A DNA stretch of 6,713 nt. Source: Chrysiogenales bacterium. Its GTDB lineage: Bacteria; Acidobacteriota; Aminicenantia; UBA2199. A program made the translations under genes and the position numbers. The DNA is taken from NCBI GenBank assembly GCA_004525465.1, contig SPCN01000128.1, forward strand, positions 1 to 6,713, given 5' to 3'. Under the pieces are notes generated by a model, which had not been told where the DNA came from, searched no databases, and saw only the letters and a list, made by a program, of their open reading frames with translations. Position 1 is the first letter of the stretch. Every line of letters begins with the position of its first letter. Shown in pieces: positions 1 to 6,713 of the stretch.

Positions 1-728
1 GGCAGGTCTTCATATTCAATGGACGGCTCGTTGTTTTCCTCATCCTGACGGCGGAAACTCTCCAGGAGAATTTCTTCGATGGTGCGGCTCAAGGTCTCGT
101 GCTCGGGGTGGTAGCTTTCCTCCATTTCGATGGTGATGTTTTTCCAGGCAAGTATGCGCATCGCGGCATCCAATCCATGTTCGCCTGCGAATTCGGCGTT
201 TTTCATTTCTCCATTTTGGATGCTCAATATCCCGGTATTGCTGCTGTTCCTGACGATCAGCGTACAGGTTGTTTTTTCCATCCAAATGAGCTGCAGGAAT
301 GAAGCCAGGGTGATCCCTTCAATACGGCCTTTTTTTTTCGGCCCCAGTTTGTTCAAGATATGGTCGCGGAATTCGTCAAAGCCGATGGGTTTTTCCAGGT
401 AATGGAGAATGCCCAGGTCCTTTACCTGTTTTTCGATCTGCGGGGATCCGAAGGCGGTCATGACAATGACCGGAACTTCCGGATATTGGTTATGAACATG
501 GGTGATCAGGGTGATGCCGTCCATTTTCGGCATGCGCAGGTCTGTCACCAGCAAAGCGATCTCATTGTTTTGCAAGACCTGCAGCGCCTCCTCTCCATTG
601 GTGGCGCTGAGAATTTTGAATTTGTTTTTCTTTTCGTAAGGTTTCAGGCCGTCGGCGATGCTCTTGATAAAAAGCTTTTCATCATCGACGATCAAAATAT
701 TCTTGATTGCTGCTTTTGTTTGTTTCAC
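1..728 (-). CDS. Response regulator, REC plus DUF4388 (PATAN-like) domain, 3' end cut by the window
   Basis: About 242 residues are visible and the frame is still open at the left edge. Residues 10-127 form a REC domain: acidic pocket D15-D16, phospho-acceptor D63 (VTDLRMPKMDG), T91 and K113 (LEKP). After a lysine linker, residues 135-202 fit a DUF4388/PATAN-like domain (EGITLASFLQLI, then a strand ending in GILSIQNGEMKNAEF, then a helix AAMRILAW). This domain often follows REC in bacterial regulators, and its output is usually protein contact rather than DNA binding. The chosen start is GTG at 728; no in-frame ATG lies nearby and no clear Shine-Dalgarno precedes it. A sigma-54 promoter (740-756) would start the transcript at about 729, so the mRNA may be leaderless. 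It lies 70 bp downstream of the two-CW gene on the same strand. Family assignment is strong for REC and good for DUF4388; the signal and partner are unknown. Confidence 0.9.
   Translation of the reverse strand, partial: MKQTKAAIKNILIVDDEKLFIKSIADGLKPYEKKNKFKILSATNGEEALQVLQNNEIALLVTDLRMPKMDGITLITHVHNQYPEVPVIVMTAFGSPQIEKQVKDLGILHYLEKPIGFDEFRDHILNKLGPKKKGRIEGITLASFLQLIWMEKTTCTLIVRNSSNTGILSIQNGEMKNAEFAGEHGLDAAMRILAWKNITIEMEESYHPEHETLSRTIEEILLESFRRQDEENNEPSIEYEDL
330..338 (-). other. A9 homopolymer in the REC-DUF4388 linker
   Basis: Nine A residues on the coding strand encode K131-K133 exactly between the two domains. With nine A the frame is open into DUF4388. One extra A gives KKKRPY and a stop, a REC-only protein of about 136 residues. 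One A fewer gives a stop about 23 codons further on. A runs of this length are known sites of polymerase slippage; whether that happens here is inference. Confidence 0.5.
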
Positions 729-757
729 ATTTTTCAGACTGCAATTACGCTGCCAAA
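674..757 (-). repeat. Direct repeat copy A: promoter plus first 18 codons of the REC-DUF4388 gene
   Basis: This block is repeated at 1179-1261, offset 505 bp in the coding part and 504 bp in the promoter (one-base indel). The 55 bp from the GTG inwards match at 44 positions by hand count. The upstream part also matches through the sigma-54 promoter. Copy A is the intact one: it reads into a complete REC domain with its acidic pocket. Confidence 0.8.
740..756 (-). promoter_or_regulatory. Sigma-54 (-24/-12) promoter for the REC-DUF4388 regulator
   Basis: The minus strand reads TTGGCAGCGTAATTGCA, matching the TGGCAC-N5-TTGCW consensus at nearly every conserved base. The key GG (754-753) and GC (742-741) are separated by exactly 10 bp. 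The predicted start is near 729, one base before the GTG codon. No good activator palindrome was found immediately upstream, so an activator might work from the sites at 1320-1366 or from an unrecognised site. Confidence 0.75.
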
Positions 758-798
758 TTGTCCCAATGTCTGATCTCGCAGTAGGTAATGCAGATTGA

Positions 799-1107
799 TT
801 ACTCGTGTTTTTTGAAGACCTGCCCAGGTCTCAGAAATAAAAAACCATTAGGGCCTTCTTCCTCTTTGACCTTGCTGAAAAACTCACAGGACATGCAGGT
901 GAATTGCTTTTGTGCTGAAGTACCTTGCACTTTTCCACCGCAGAGTGTGCCGGATACGGCCCAGCAGATTCGGCCCCCCGCTTTTCCACCATTCAAGCCC
1001 TCACAGGATTCTTCGGTTGCGGCAGGACAAATCCCCATTTCGATTGCCTTGTCCCCGCCAGTTTCTCTTCCGCAATTTTTCATCTCCCAACAGTTCAGTT
1101 TTTTCAT
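799..1107 (-). CDS. Small cysteine-rich two-CW domain protein
   Basis: This 102-residue soluble protein has eight cysteines (6, 12, 27, 35, 48, 56, 71, 74). They include two CW motifs, NCWEMKNC and ICWAVSGTLC, a glycine-rich NGGKAGGR block before the second CW, and a closing CMSC pair followed by EFFSKVKEEEG. From memory this is the 'two-CW domain' family, seen alone or attached to PAS and kinase proteins in anaerobic bacteria. The cysteine spacing suggests a metal or iron-sulfur site, but that is inference and the biochemical role is not known to me. The ATG at 1107 was chosen because GAGG sits 5 bp upstream (1113-1116) and the CW domain begins at residue 5. The frame is open to GTG 1233, but that extension looks like a decayed regulator start. 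The gene lies between the NtrC-type activator and the REC-DUF4388 regulator and has its own sigma-54 promoter. Confidence 0.85.
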   Translation of the reverse strand: MKKLNCWEMKNCGRETGGDKAIEMGICPAATEESCEGLNGGKAGGRICWAVSGTLCGGKVQGTSAQKQFTCMSCEFFSKVKEEEGPNGFLFLRPGQVFKKHE

Positions 1108-1112
1108 TTTTA

Positions 1113-1116
1113 CCTC
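1113..1116 (-). promoter_or_regulatory. Ribosome binding site of the two-CW gene
   Basis: GAGG (within AGATGAGGTA) sits 5 bp before the ATG at 1107. It is the only good Shine-Dalgarno in this frame, and it decides the start in favour of 1107 over GTG 1233, which lacks one. Confidence 0.75.
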
Positions 1117-1134
1117 ATCTTTGTTTATGTTCAT

Positions 1135-1154
1135 CTGATTTTGTGTAGAATCAG
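1135..1154 (-). other. Small inverted repeat in the two-CW leader
   Basis: CTGATT and AATCAG form a 6-bp stem around an 8-base loop, about 20 nt upstream of the two-CW ribosome binding site. An A8 run lies on its 5' side in the transcript. The stem is short and AT-rich, so a role in leader folding is possible but weakly supported. Confidence 0.3.
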
Positions 1155-1178
1155 TTTTCCTTTTTTTTGCAGTAGAAC

Positions 1179-1261
1179 GCTTTTCATCGCGGACGTTGTG
1201 AACATTCTTGACTGCTGCTTTGGTTCGTTTCACATTTTATTGATGCAATAACAATGCCAAA
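1179..1261 (-). repeat. Direct repeat copy B: sigma-54 promoter plus decayed response-regulator N-terminus
   Basis: This copy of 674-757 would encode MKRTKAAVKNVHNVRDEK, against MKQTKAAIKNILIVDDEK in the intact gene (12 of 18 identical). The hydrophobic strand ILIV is broken (VHNV) and the first pocket aspartate is arginine, so it cannot form a working REC domain. Similarity ends at about 1179. The frame then continues without a stop through a lysine-rich stretch into the two-CW gene, so a 42-residue basic N-terminal extension from GTG 1233 remains formally possible. I read it as a remnant whose useful part is the promoter. Confidence 0.75.
1244..1260 (-). promoter_or_regulatory. Sigma-54 (-24/-12) promoter for the two-CW gene
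   Basis: The minus strand reads TTGGCATTGTTATTGCA. GG at 1258-1257 and GC at 1246-1245 are spaced by exactly 10 bp, and TGGCA and TTGCA match consensus. The predicted start is near 1233, giving the two-CW gene (ATG 1107) an untranslated leader of about 125 nt. Palindromic activator sites lie 90-130 bp upstream, the usual enhancer distance. Confidence 0.8.
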
Positions 1262-1319
1262 TCAAATGGAAACCAAATAGGCTGTAGATTGGGCTTTGCG
1301 GATTGCCGATGACCCGGCC

Positions 1320-1366
1320 TGTCAGTATTTGGCTGTCAGAAATTGAGAGGTTGTCAATAATTGACA
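1320..1366. promoter_or_regulatory. Tandem 15-bp palindromic activator sites (enhancer/UAS)
   Basis: The best site, 1352-1366, is TGTCAATAATTGACA: perfect 7-bp arms around one base. A second copy at 1334-1348 matches it at 12 of 15 positions, and a third at 1320-1334 at 11 of 15. Centres are at 1327, 1341 and 1359, that is about -94, -108 and -126 from the predicted two-CW start. The array begins 12 bp beyond the activator stop codon. Size, symmetry and distance suit binding by a dimeric Fis-type helix-turn-helix such as that of the adjacent NtrC-family protein. No T run follows the palindrome, so it is not a convincing terminator. The rest of 1234-1378 shows nothing further. Confidence 0.65.
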
Positions 1367-1378
1367 GGTCGGGAGTAA

Positions 1379-2717
<1,339 letters not shown>

Positions 2718-2728
<11 letters not shown>

Positions 2729-3737
2729 GAGTGGATGCCAGGGGCAGGCTGATCAGCACTTCGGTGCCTTGATGATGCCGGCTGTTGATTTCCACGGTGC
2801 CGTTCATCTGGGCCAGCAACTTCTTGACGATAGCCAGTCCCAGCCCGATGCCGCGGGGCTTGCTGCTGGAAAACGGCATAAAAAGCTCTTTTTTTTTCTC
2901 ATCGGCGATGCCGCAGCCGTTGTCGCGGATGGCGATCGTGGCTTCGCGGGCGGTTTGTCCGACTTCAATGGTGATAATCGGGTCGGCCCTTCCTTCCAGG
3001 GCATCGATGGCGTTGCTGAGGATGTTGAGCAGCGACTGCTGCAGCGCCCGCGGATCGCTCTGACACCATAATGGTTGTTCCGGATAGAGGAAATTGAGGG
3101 CGATGCCTTTGCTCTCGATTTCATTTTTCAGGAGTTGCAGGAGATTGTCCAGCAGTGGCTGGATAGAAGTGGCTTTGCCGGTGAGGTGCTCGAACATGTT
3201 GAAGGACTTTATGGCTTGCAGCAGTTCTTCCAAACGGCTGAACTCGGCATGAAGATTCCCGAGGTATTCCAATTTGGTTTTGGTATCGTATTCCTTGAAA
3301 TTGTTGATCAGGACTTCCAGTGTCATCTTGATGGAATTTATCGGGTTGCCCATTTCATGGGCCAGGCTGAAAAATGTGTAATCGATGGTGGACATCACGT
3401 TCGTGGTCGCGATGATTTGTTCCTGCCGGTCTTTTTCGGAAATCTCGTTGGCCAGCAGCAGCCAGAAGCCCGGGGTGGGAGAATAGACCGTGAAGCCGAT
3501 TTTTTTTTCATCCAAGGGTACCGTTTGCCGCAGAGGAATATTTTCCGGGTCGGGCCGGTTTGCCGGCACAAAAATCTCTTTCACCCGCGGATAAGATATC
3601 GGCTGGATGGAGTGCAGGAGCATTTCCATGGCCGGATTGCTATAGACAATCTGCTCTTTAGAAAAATCCAGGACCAGGAGCCCCAAGGGGATGCGGTCGA
3701 ACAGTTCCCGCCACGGCGGGTCATTGAATGGCTTCAT
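2718..3737 (-). CDS. Soluble PAS-containing sensor histidine kinase, NtrB-like
   Basis: The protein has 339 residues with no signal peptide or membrane segment, so it should be cytoplasmic. An N-terminal PAS-like domain (about 9-100; LFDRIPLGLLVLDFSKEQIV, then SNPAMEMLL) precedes a HisKA helix with the phospho-accepting histidine H127 (SLAHEMGNPINSIK). The ATP-binding domain shows the N box LLNILSNAIDAL (N242), G1 DNGCGI (272-277), the F region LFMPFSSSK and G2 GIGLGL (296-301). All catalytic motifs are intact. ATG 3737 is preceded by GGAG at 4 bp (3742-3745). The stop overlaps the start of the NtrC-type regulator, so the two are almost certainly a cognate pair. A9 runs fall in two lysine stretches, D-E-K-K-I (3500-3508) and E-K-K-K-E (2889-2897). 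The sensed signal cannot be read from the sequence. Confidence 0.95.
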
Positions 3738-3741
3738 GAAT

Positions 3742-3745
3742 CTCC
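3742..3745 (-). promoter_or_regulatory. Ribosome binding site of the PAS histidine kinase
   Basis: GGAG lies 4 bp before ATG 3737, supporting that start. Confidence 0.7.
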
Positions 3746-3756
3746 AAAAAAAGAAT

Positions 3757-3779
3757 TGTCATCAATTTTATTATTGACA
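3757..3779. promoter_or_regulatory. Expanded palindrome related to the activator sites
   Basis: The minus strand begins TGTCAATAAT, identical to the first 10 bases of the perfect site at 1352-1366, and ends TGATGACA. The TTGTCA and TGACAA arms (3756-3761, 3775-3780) are mirror images, but further apart than in the enhancer sites. It lies downstream of the predicted kinase promoter start (about 3802), where binding would repress, and about 90-110 bp upstream of the divergent kinase gene. Autoregulation by the NtrC-type protein is an inference. Confidence 0.4.
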
Positions 3780-3808
3780 ACCAGGGCCTGCAACTTGGGT
3801 CATCAAAT

Positions 3809-3837
3809 AGTATAATAAAAAACAATGAAAATTGCAA
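3809..3837 (-). promoter_or_regulatory. Sigma-70-type promoter for the PAS kinase/NtrC operon
   Basis: On the minus strand, TTGCAA (3837-3832) and TATACT (3814-3809) are separated by 17 bp. The predicted start is near 3802, giving a leader of about 65 nt. The -35 matches 4 of 6 consensus bases and the -10 matches 5 of 6. Confidence 0.5.
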
Positions 3838-3847
3838 ATTCTCCGCC
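3832..3847 (-). promoter_or_regulatory. Weak sigma-54-like element upstream of the PAS kinase
   Basis: The minus strand reads GGCGGAGAATTTGCAA, with GG and GC spaced by exactly 10 bp and TTGCA intact. The -24 part departs from TGGCAC at three positions. It overlaps the sigma-70-type -35, so at most one is likely used. It could be chance. Confidence 0.22.
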
Positions 3848-3860
3848 CCTACACTATAAT
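3832..3860 (+). promoter_or_regulatory. Sigma-70-type promoter for the hybrid kinase
   Basis: On the plus strand, TTGCAA (3832-3837) and a perfect TATAAT (3855-3860) are separated by 17 bp. The -35 hexamer is its own reverse complement and is the same one used by the leftward promoter. The predicted start is near 3867, exactly at the ATG, implying a leaderless message or use of another promoter. Confidence 0.5.
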
Positions 3861-3866
3861 GCCTGC

Positions 3867-6713
3867 ATGGGGTTTGGAAACAGGGTAAAAACAACGCTTT
3901 TTTTCAGGGCGCCGGCCTTTGCCGATCCCGATAAAACCCTGGCTGCCCGGCAGATCTTTTCCATCGTCAGGGCATTCGTCCTGTCCGCGGTTTTTCTGCA
4001 GATCGTGCAGATCGCTTTGGCCCCGAAAATAACCGTACGCTGGCTGGCGCTGCTGCTCGGCACCATCGCGGTCAGCCTGTTCCTGCTTGAGTTTGTCCGG
4101 CGCGGCCACGTTCGTCCGGCCTCCTTCCTGCTGGTGTTGAGTTTGTGGCTGCTCATCAGTATTTTTTCCTGGTCGGCGACAGGTCTGGGAGCAAGGGCGG
4201 CCTGGGGTTATTTTATCGTCGTTTTTATCTCCGGTATGTTGCTGGGCAAGTGGATGGGAATCGCCGCCGCTGGGATATGCAGTGCTTCGACCCTGGGCCT
4301 TGCCCTGGGGGCTCCCATCATGTCGCCCGATCCCATTCGCTTCTGGTTGATCAATACCATGTACCTGGTGGCTGTGCTCTTGTTGCAAGATCTGGCCAGC
4401 CGCTCGATCCGTGCCTCCCTTGAGAGGGCCAAAAACGAACTGCGGGAACGGCAGCTGGCCGAAACCGAGCTGCGCAAGAGCGATGAGCGATTCAAGCAAC
4501 TGTCTTCATTGACTTCGGAAGGAATTATAATCCAGGCGGGCGGCGTCATCCTGGACGCGAACCAGGCATTCGCAGAGCTTGCAGGCTACGCAAACTCTGA
4601 CCAACTGATTGGCAAGAATGGCCTGGAGATCATTTCATTCACAGCGGAATCGCGACAACGTGTTCTCGCCAATATGCGTGTTGACTCCACCGCAACATAC
4701 GAAGTCGATATCATCAAGCCGGACGGTTCATTGCTTTCAGCCGAGACCCATGGCAGGGAGATCAACTATCTTGGACGCCAAGCGCGCCTGGTCTCCATGA
4801 TCGACATCACCAAGCGCAAACAGTCGGAGAGGGCATTGCAGGAACGTGAGAATATGCTCAGCAGTATTTTTCGCGCTGCTCCGACCGGGATTGGCGTGGT
4901 GTGCAACCGGGTTTTAACATTGGTCAATAGCCGGATTTGCGAAATGACCGGCTGGAATCAGGATGAACTGATCGGCAAAAGCTCGCGGATTCTCTACGTC
5001 AGTGATGCCGATTTTGAATATGTGGGAAAGGAGAAGTACCGGCAGATCGCTGAACGAGGCACGGGGACGGTGGAAACGCGCTGGCAGTGCAAGGATGGTC
5101 GCATCATCGATGTGCTGTTGAGCTCCACTCCGATCAATCCATTGGATCAATCCGCCGGAGTTACGTTCACCGCTCTGGACATTACCGACCGCAAGCAGGG
5201 AGAGGAAAAACTCCTTGAGAGCGAACGGCGTTACCGGACGCTTTTTGAATCGGCCGGTGATGCCATTTTCCTTCTGCATGGGGACCGGATCATTGACTGC
5301 AACTCCAAAACACTGGAGGTGTTCGGCTGTGGCCGCGAACAGATTATCAGTCTGCCCATATCGCGATTCCATCCGGCCCAGCAGCCCGACGGCAGTGATT
5401 CCTTGATAGAAGGCCAGAAGAAAAATACGGCGGCTTTGCATGGCGACCCCCAATTTTTTGAATGGCGGCATATCCGCTTCGACGGCACCAGCTTCGATGC
5501 CGAGGTCAGCCTGGCGCGGATACAACTGGTTGCCGGAGATTTTTTACTGGCCTTGGTACGCGACATTTCCGAACGCAAAAAACTGGAAGAGCAGCTGCGC
5601 CAGGCGCAGAAAATGGAAGCCATCGGCATCCTGGCCGGAGGTGTGGCCCATGATTTCAACAATATCCTTTCGACCATCGTCGGCTACACCTCCCTGCTGC
5701 AAATGAAGCAGAAAGCCGGTGATCCGTTCAAAGAATACATCGAGCGCATCCTCACCGCCAGTGAGCGGGCGGTGAACCTGACCAGCAGCCTTCTGGCTTT
5801 CAGCCGTAAGCAGGAGATCGAATTGCGTCCGCTGGACATCAACGACACCATTTACGGTTTCCACAAGATCCTGGCGCGGCTGATCGGGGAGGACATCGAT
5901 TTCCACCTCGACCTGGCCAGCCGGACCCTGGTGGTCGATGCCGATGTCCGCCAGGTCGAGCAGCTGCTGATGAACCTGGCCAACAACAGCCGCGACGCCA
6001 TGCCCCGGGGCGGCAAGTTGACCATCCGCACCGAAGCCGTTGTTTTAAAGGAGCCACGCGCCGAGATTCCGGCCGGGTCCTATGCCGTCATAACGGTCGC
6101 CGACAGCGGCACGGGCATGAGCAAGGATGTCCAGGCGCACATCTTCGAGCCCTTCTTCACCACCAAGGAAGTGGGCAAAGGGACCGGGCTCGGTCTGGCC
6201 ATTGTTTACGGCATCGTCAAAAAACACAGCGGCTTCATCCACATGGCCAGTATATCCGGCGCCGGGACCGCTTTCAGCATCTATCTGCCCTTGAAGGCGC
6301 AATCCGTAAAAAAAACAGCGCGCCGCAAGCAGGAAAAAATCCCGTCCGGGAGCGAAACCATTCTCCTGATCGAGGACGATGCTGCCGTCCGCCAGGTGAC
6401 CCGCTCCATGCTCGAGGAATTCGGCTACACCGTGCTGGAAGCGGCAAACGGGATCGAAGCCCAGACTGTGTTCCAGCGGCAGCGGGAACAGGTCCAGCTG
6501 ATCCTTTGCGACCTGATCATGCCCAGGATGAACGGCCGCGAAACACACGCTGCCATAAAAAAAATCAAGGACGATATAAAGGTGATCTTCATGAGCGGCT
6601 ATACCGCCGATATCATCGCCGGCAAAGGGATCGCCGATCCCGGCATCCAGCTGCTCCAGAAACCGCTGAATCCGTCGACTCTGCTCAAGAAAATCCGCAG
6701 TGTGCTGGACAAA
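3867..6713 (+). CDS. Membrane hybrid histidine kinase: 6 TM, 3 PAS, HisKA, HATPase, REC (3' end cut by the window)
   Basis: 949 residues are visible, in frame to the last base. Residues 1-28 carry an APAFADPDKTLAAR stretch, followed by about six hydrophobic segments between 29 and 177, so the sensor is in the inner membrane with little periplasmic sequence. A helical linker (180-207) leads to three PAS domains (about 207-318, 327-445, 455-570), each closing with a DIT/DIS-type motif. HisKA has H595 (GGVAHDFNN). The ATPase has N box MNLANNSRDAM (N703/N707), G1 DSGTGM (746-751), FEPFFTTK and G2 GKGTGLGLA (770-778). The C-terminal REC (830-949) has E836-D838, phospho-acceptor D882, S910 and K932. 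REC is complete in its motifs, so the stop should follow within a few codons. No Shine-Dalgarno precedes ATG 3867, but the charged N-terminus and the first hydrophobic segment need this start or one very near. It diverges from the PAS kinase/NtrC operon; whether it feeds that pathway is unknown. Confidence 0.94.
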   Translation, partial: MGFGNRVKTTLFFRAPAFADPDKTLAARQIFSIVRAFVLSAVFLQIVQIALAPKITVRWLALLLGTIAVSLFLLEFVRRGHVRPASFLLVLSLWLLISIFSWSATGLGARAAWGYFIVVFISGMLLGKWMGIAAAGICSASTLGLALGAPIMSPDPIRFWLINTMYLVAVLLLQDLASRSIRASLERAKNELRERQLAETELRKSDERFKQLSSLTSEGIIIQAGGVILDANQAFAELAGYANSDQLIGKNGLEIISFTAESRQRVLANMRVDSTATYEVDIIKPDGSLLSAETHGREINYLGRQARLVSMIDITKRKQSERALQERENMLSSIFRAAPTGIGVVCNRVLTLVNSRICEMTGWNQDELIGKSSRILYVSDADFEYVGKEKYRQIAERGTGTVETRWQCKDGRIIDVLLSSTPINPLDQSAGVTFTALDITDRKQGEEKLLESERRYRTLFESAGDAIFLLHGDRIIDCNSKTLEVFGCGREQIISLPISRFHPAQQPDGSDSLIEGQKKNTAALHGDPQFFEWRHIRFDGTSFDAEVSLARIQLVAGDFLLALVRDISERKKLEEQLRQAQKMEAIGILAGGVAHDFNNILSTIVGYTSLLQMKQKAGDPFKEYIERILTASERAVNLTSSLLAFSRKQEIELRPLDINDTIYGFHKILARLIGEDIDFHLDLASRTLVVDADVRQVEQLLMNLANNSRDAMPRGGKLTIRTEAVVLKEPRAEIPAGSYAVITVADSGTGMSKDVQAHIFEPFFTTKEVGKGTGLGLAIVYGIVKKHSGFIHMASISGAGTAFSIYLPLKAQSVKKTARRKQEKIPSGSETILLIEDDAAVRQVTRSMLEEFGYTVLEAANGIEAQTVFQRQREQVQLILCDLIMPRMNGRETHAAIKKIKDDIKVIFMSGYTADIIAGKGIADPGIQLLQKPLNPSTLLKKIRSVLDK

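Noticed and set aside
360..773. 137-codon plus-strand open frame
   Set aside because: It is antisense to the REC domain, whose D63, T91 and K113 motifs are clear on the other strand.
1352..1366. Palindrome after the NtrC-type gene as a rho-independent terminator
   Set aside because: The stem is AT-rich with a one-base centre and no T run follows in the transcript; its repetition and position fit a protein binding site better.
2889..2897. A9 run in the kinase gene as a programmed frameshift
   Set aside because: It falls inside the ATP-binding domain, between the G1 and F motifs, so slippage would only destroy the kinase; it is more likely ordinary lysine codon use.
3075..3815. 246-codon plus-strand open frame opposite the PAS histidine kinase
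   Set aside because: It lies antisense to a kinase with all catalytic motifs, shows no recognisable domain, and has the composition expected of a shadow frame.
3774..3816. Perfect TTGACA and TATAAT on the plus strand
   Set aside because: The spacing is 31 bp, far from the usable 16-18 bp; the TTGACA is part of the activator-like palindrome.
3849..4499. 216-codon minus-strand open frame rich in Q, G and R
   Set aside because: It is antisense to the membrane domain of the hybrid kinase and has low-complexity composition with no family resemblance.

Overview
The window is a dense two-component signalling locus from a Gram-negative-type bacterium with sigma-54. No marker gene fixes the taxon. 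The DUF4388-type response regulator, the small 'two-CW' cysteine protein and the long PAS-rich hybrid kinase would suit Desulfobacterota, Acidobacteriota or Aminicenantota; this is a low-confidence guess. No tRNA, rRNA, CRISPR array or insertion sequence is visible, and nearly all the DNA is coding or promoter.

Left part, minus strand (about 3740 down to 1). Four genes point leftwards. First come a soluble PAS histidine kinase (2718-3737) and an NtrC-family sigma-54 activator (1379-2728), which overlap by 11 bp and look like a cognate kinase/regulator pair. Next is a 102-residue cysteine-rich two-CW protein (799-1107). Last is a response regulator with a REC domain and a DUF4388/PATAN-like domain (start 728), which runs off the left edge. 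The two downstream genes are each preceded by a well-formed -24/-12 (sigma-54) promoter, at 1244-1260 and 740-756. Between the activator gene and the first of these promoters lie up to three tandem 15-bp sites (1320-1366), one a perfect palindrome TGTCAATAATTGACA, placed about 90-130 bp upstream of the predicted transcription start. The simplest reading is a self-contained circuit: the kinase phosphorylates the activator, which binds the palindromes and switches on the two-CW gene and probably the REC-DUF4388 regulator.

The promoter and first codons of the REC-DUF4388 gene exist twice, at 674-757 and 1179-1261, offset by 505 bp. The second copy keeps the sigma-54 promoter but carries a decayed response-regulator N-terminus, still open in frame with the two-CW gene.

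Right part, plus strand (3867-6713). A divergent membrane hybrid histidine kinase has about six N-terminal membrane segments, three PAS domains, HisKA, HATPase and a C-terminal REC. It fills the rest of the window and leaves it in frame, probably only a few codons before its stop. The 129-bp divergent spacer (3738-3866) holds two overlapping promoter-like sequences that share one palindromic -35 hexamer (TTGCAA), and a second element related to the activator palindrome.
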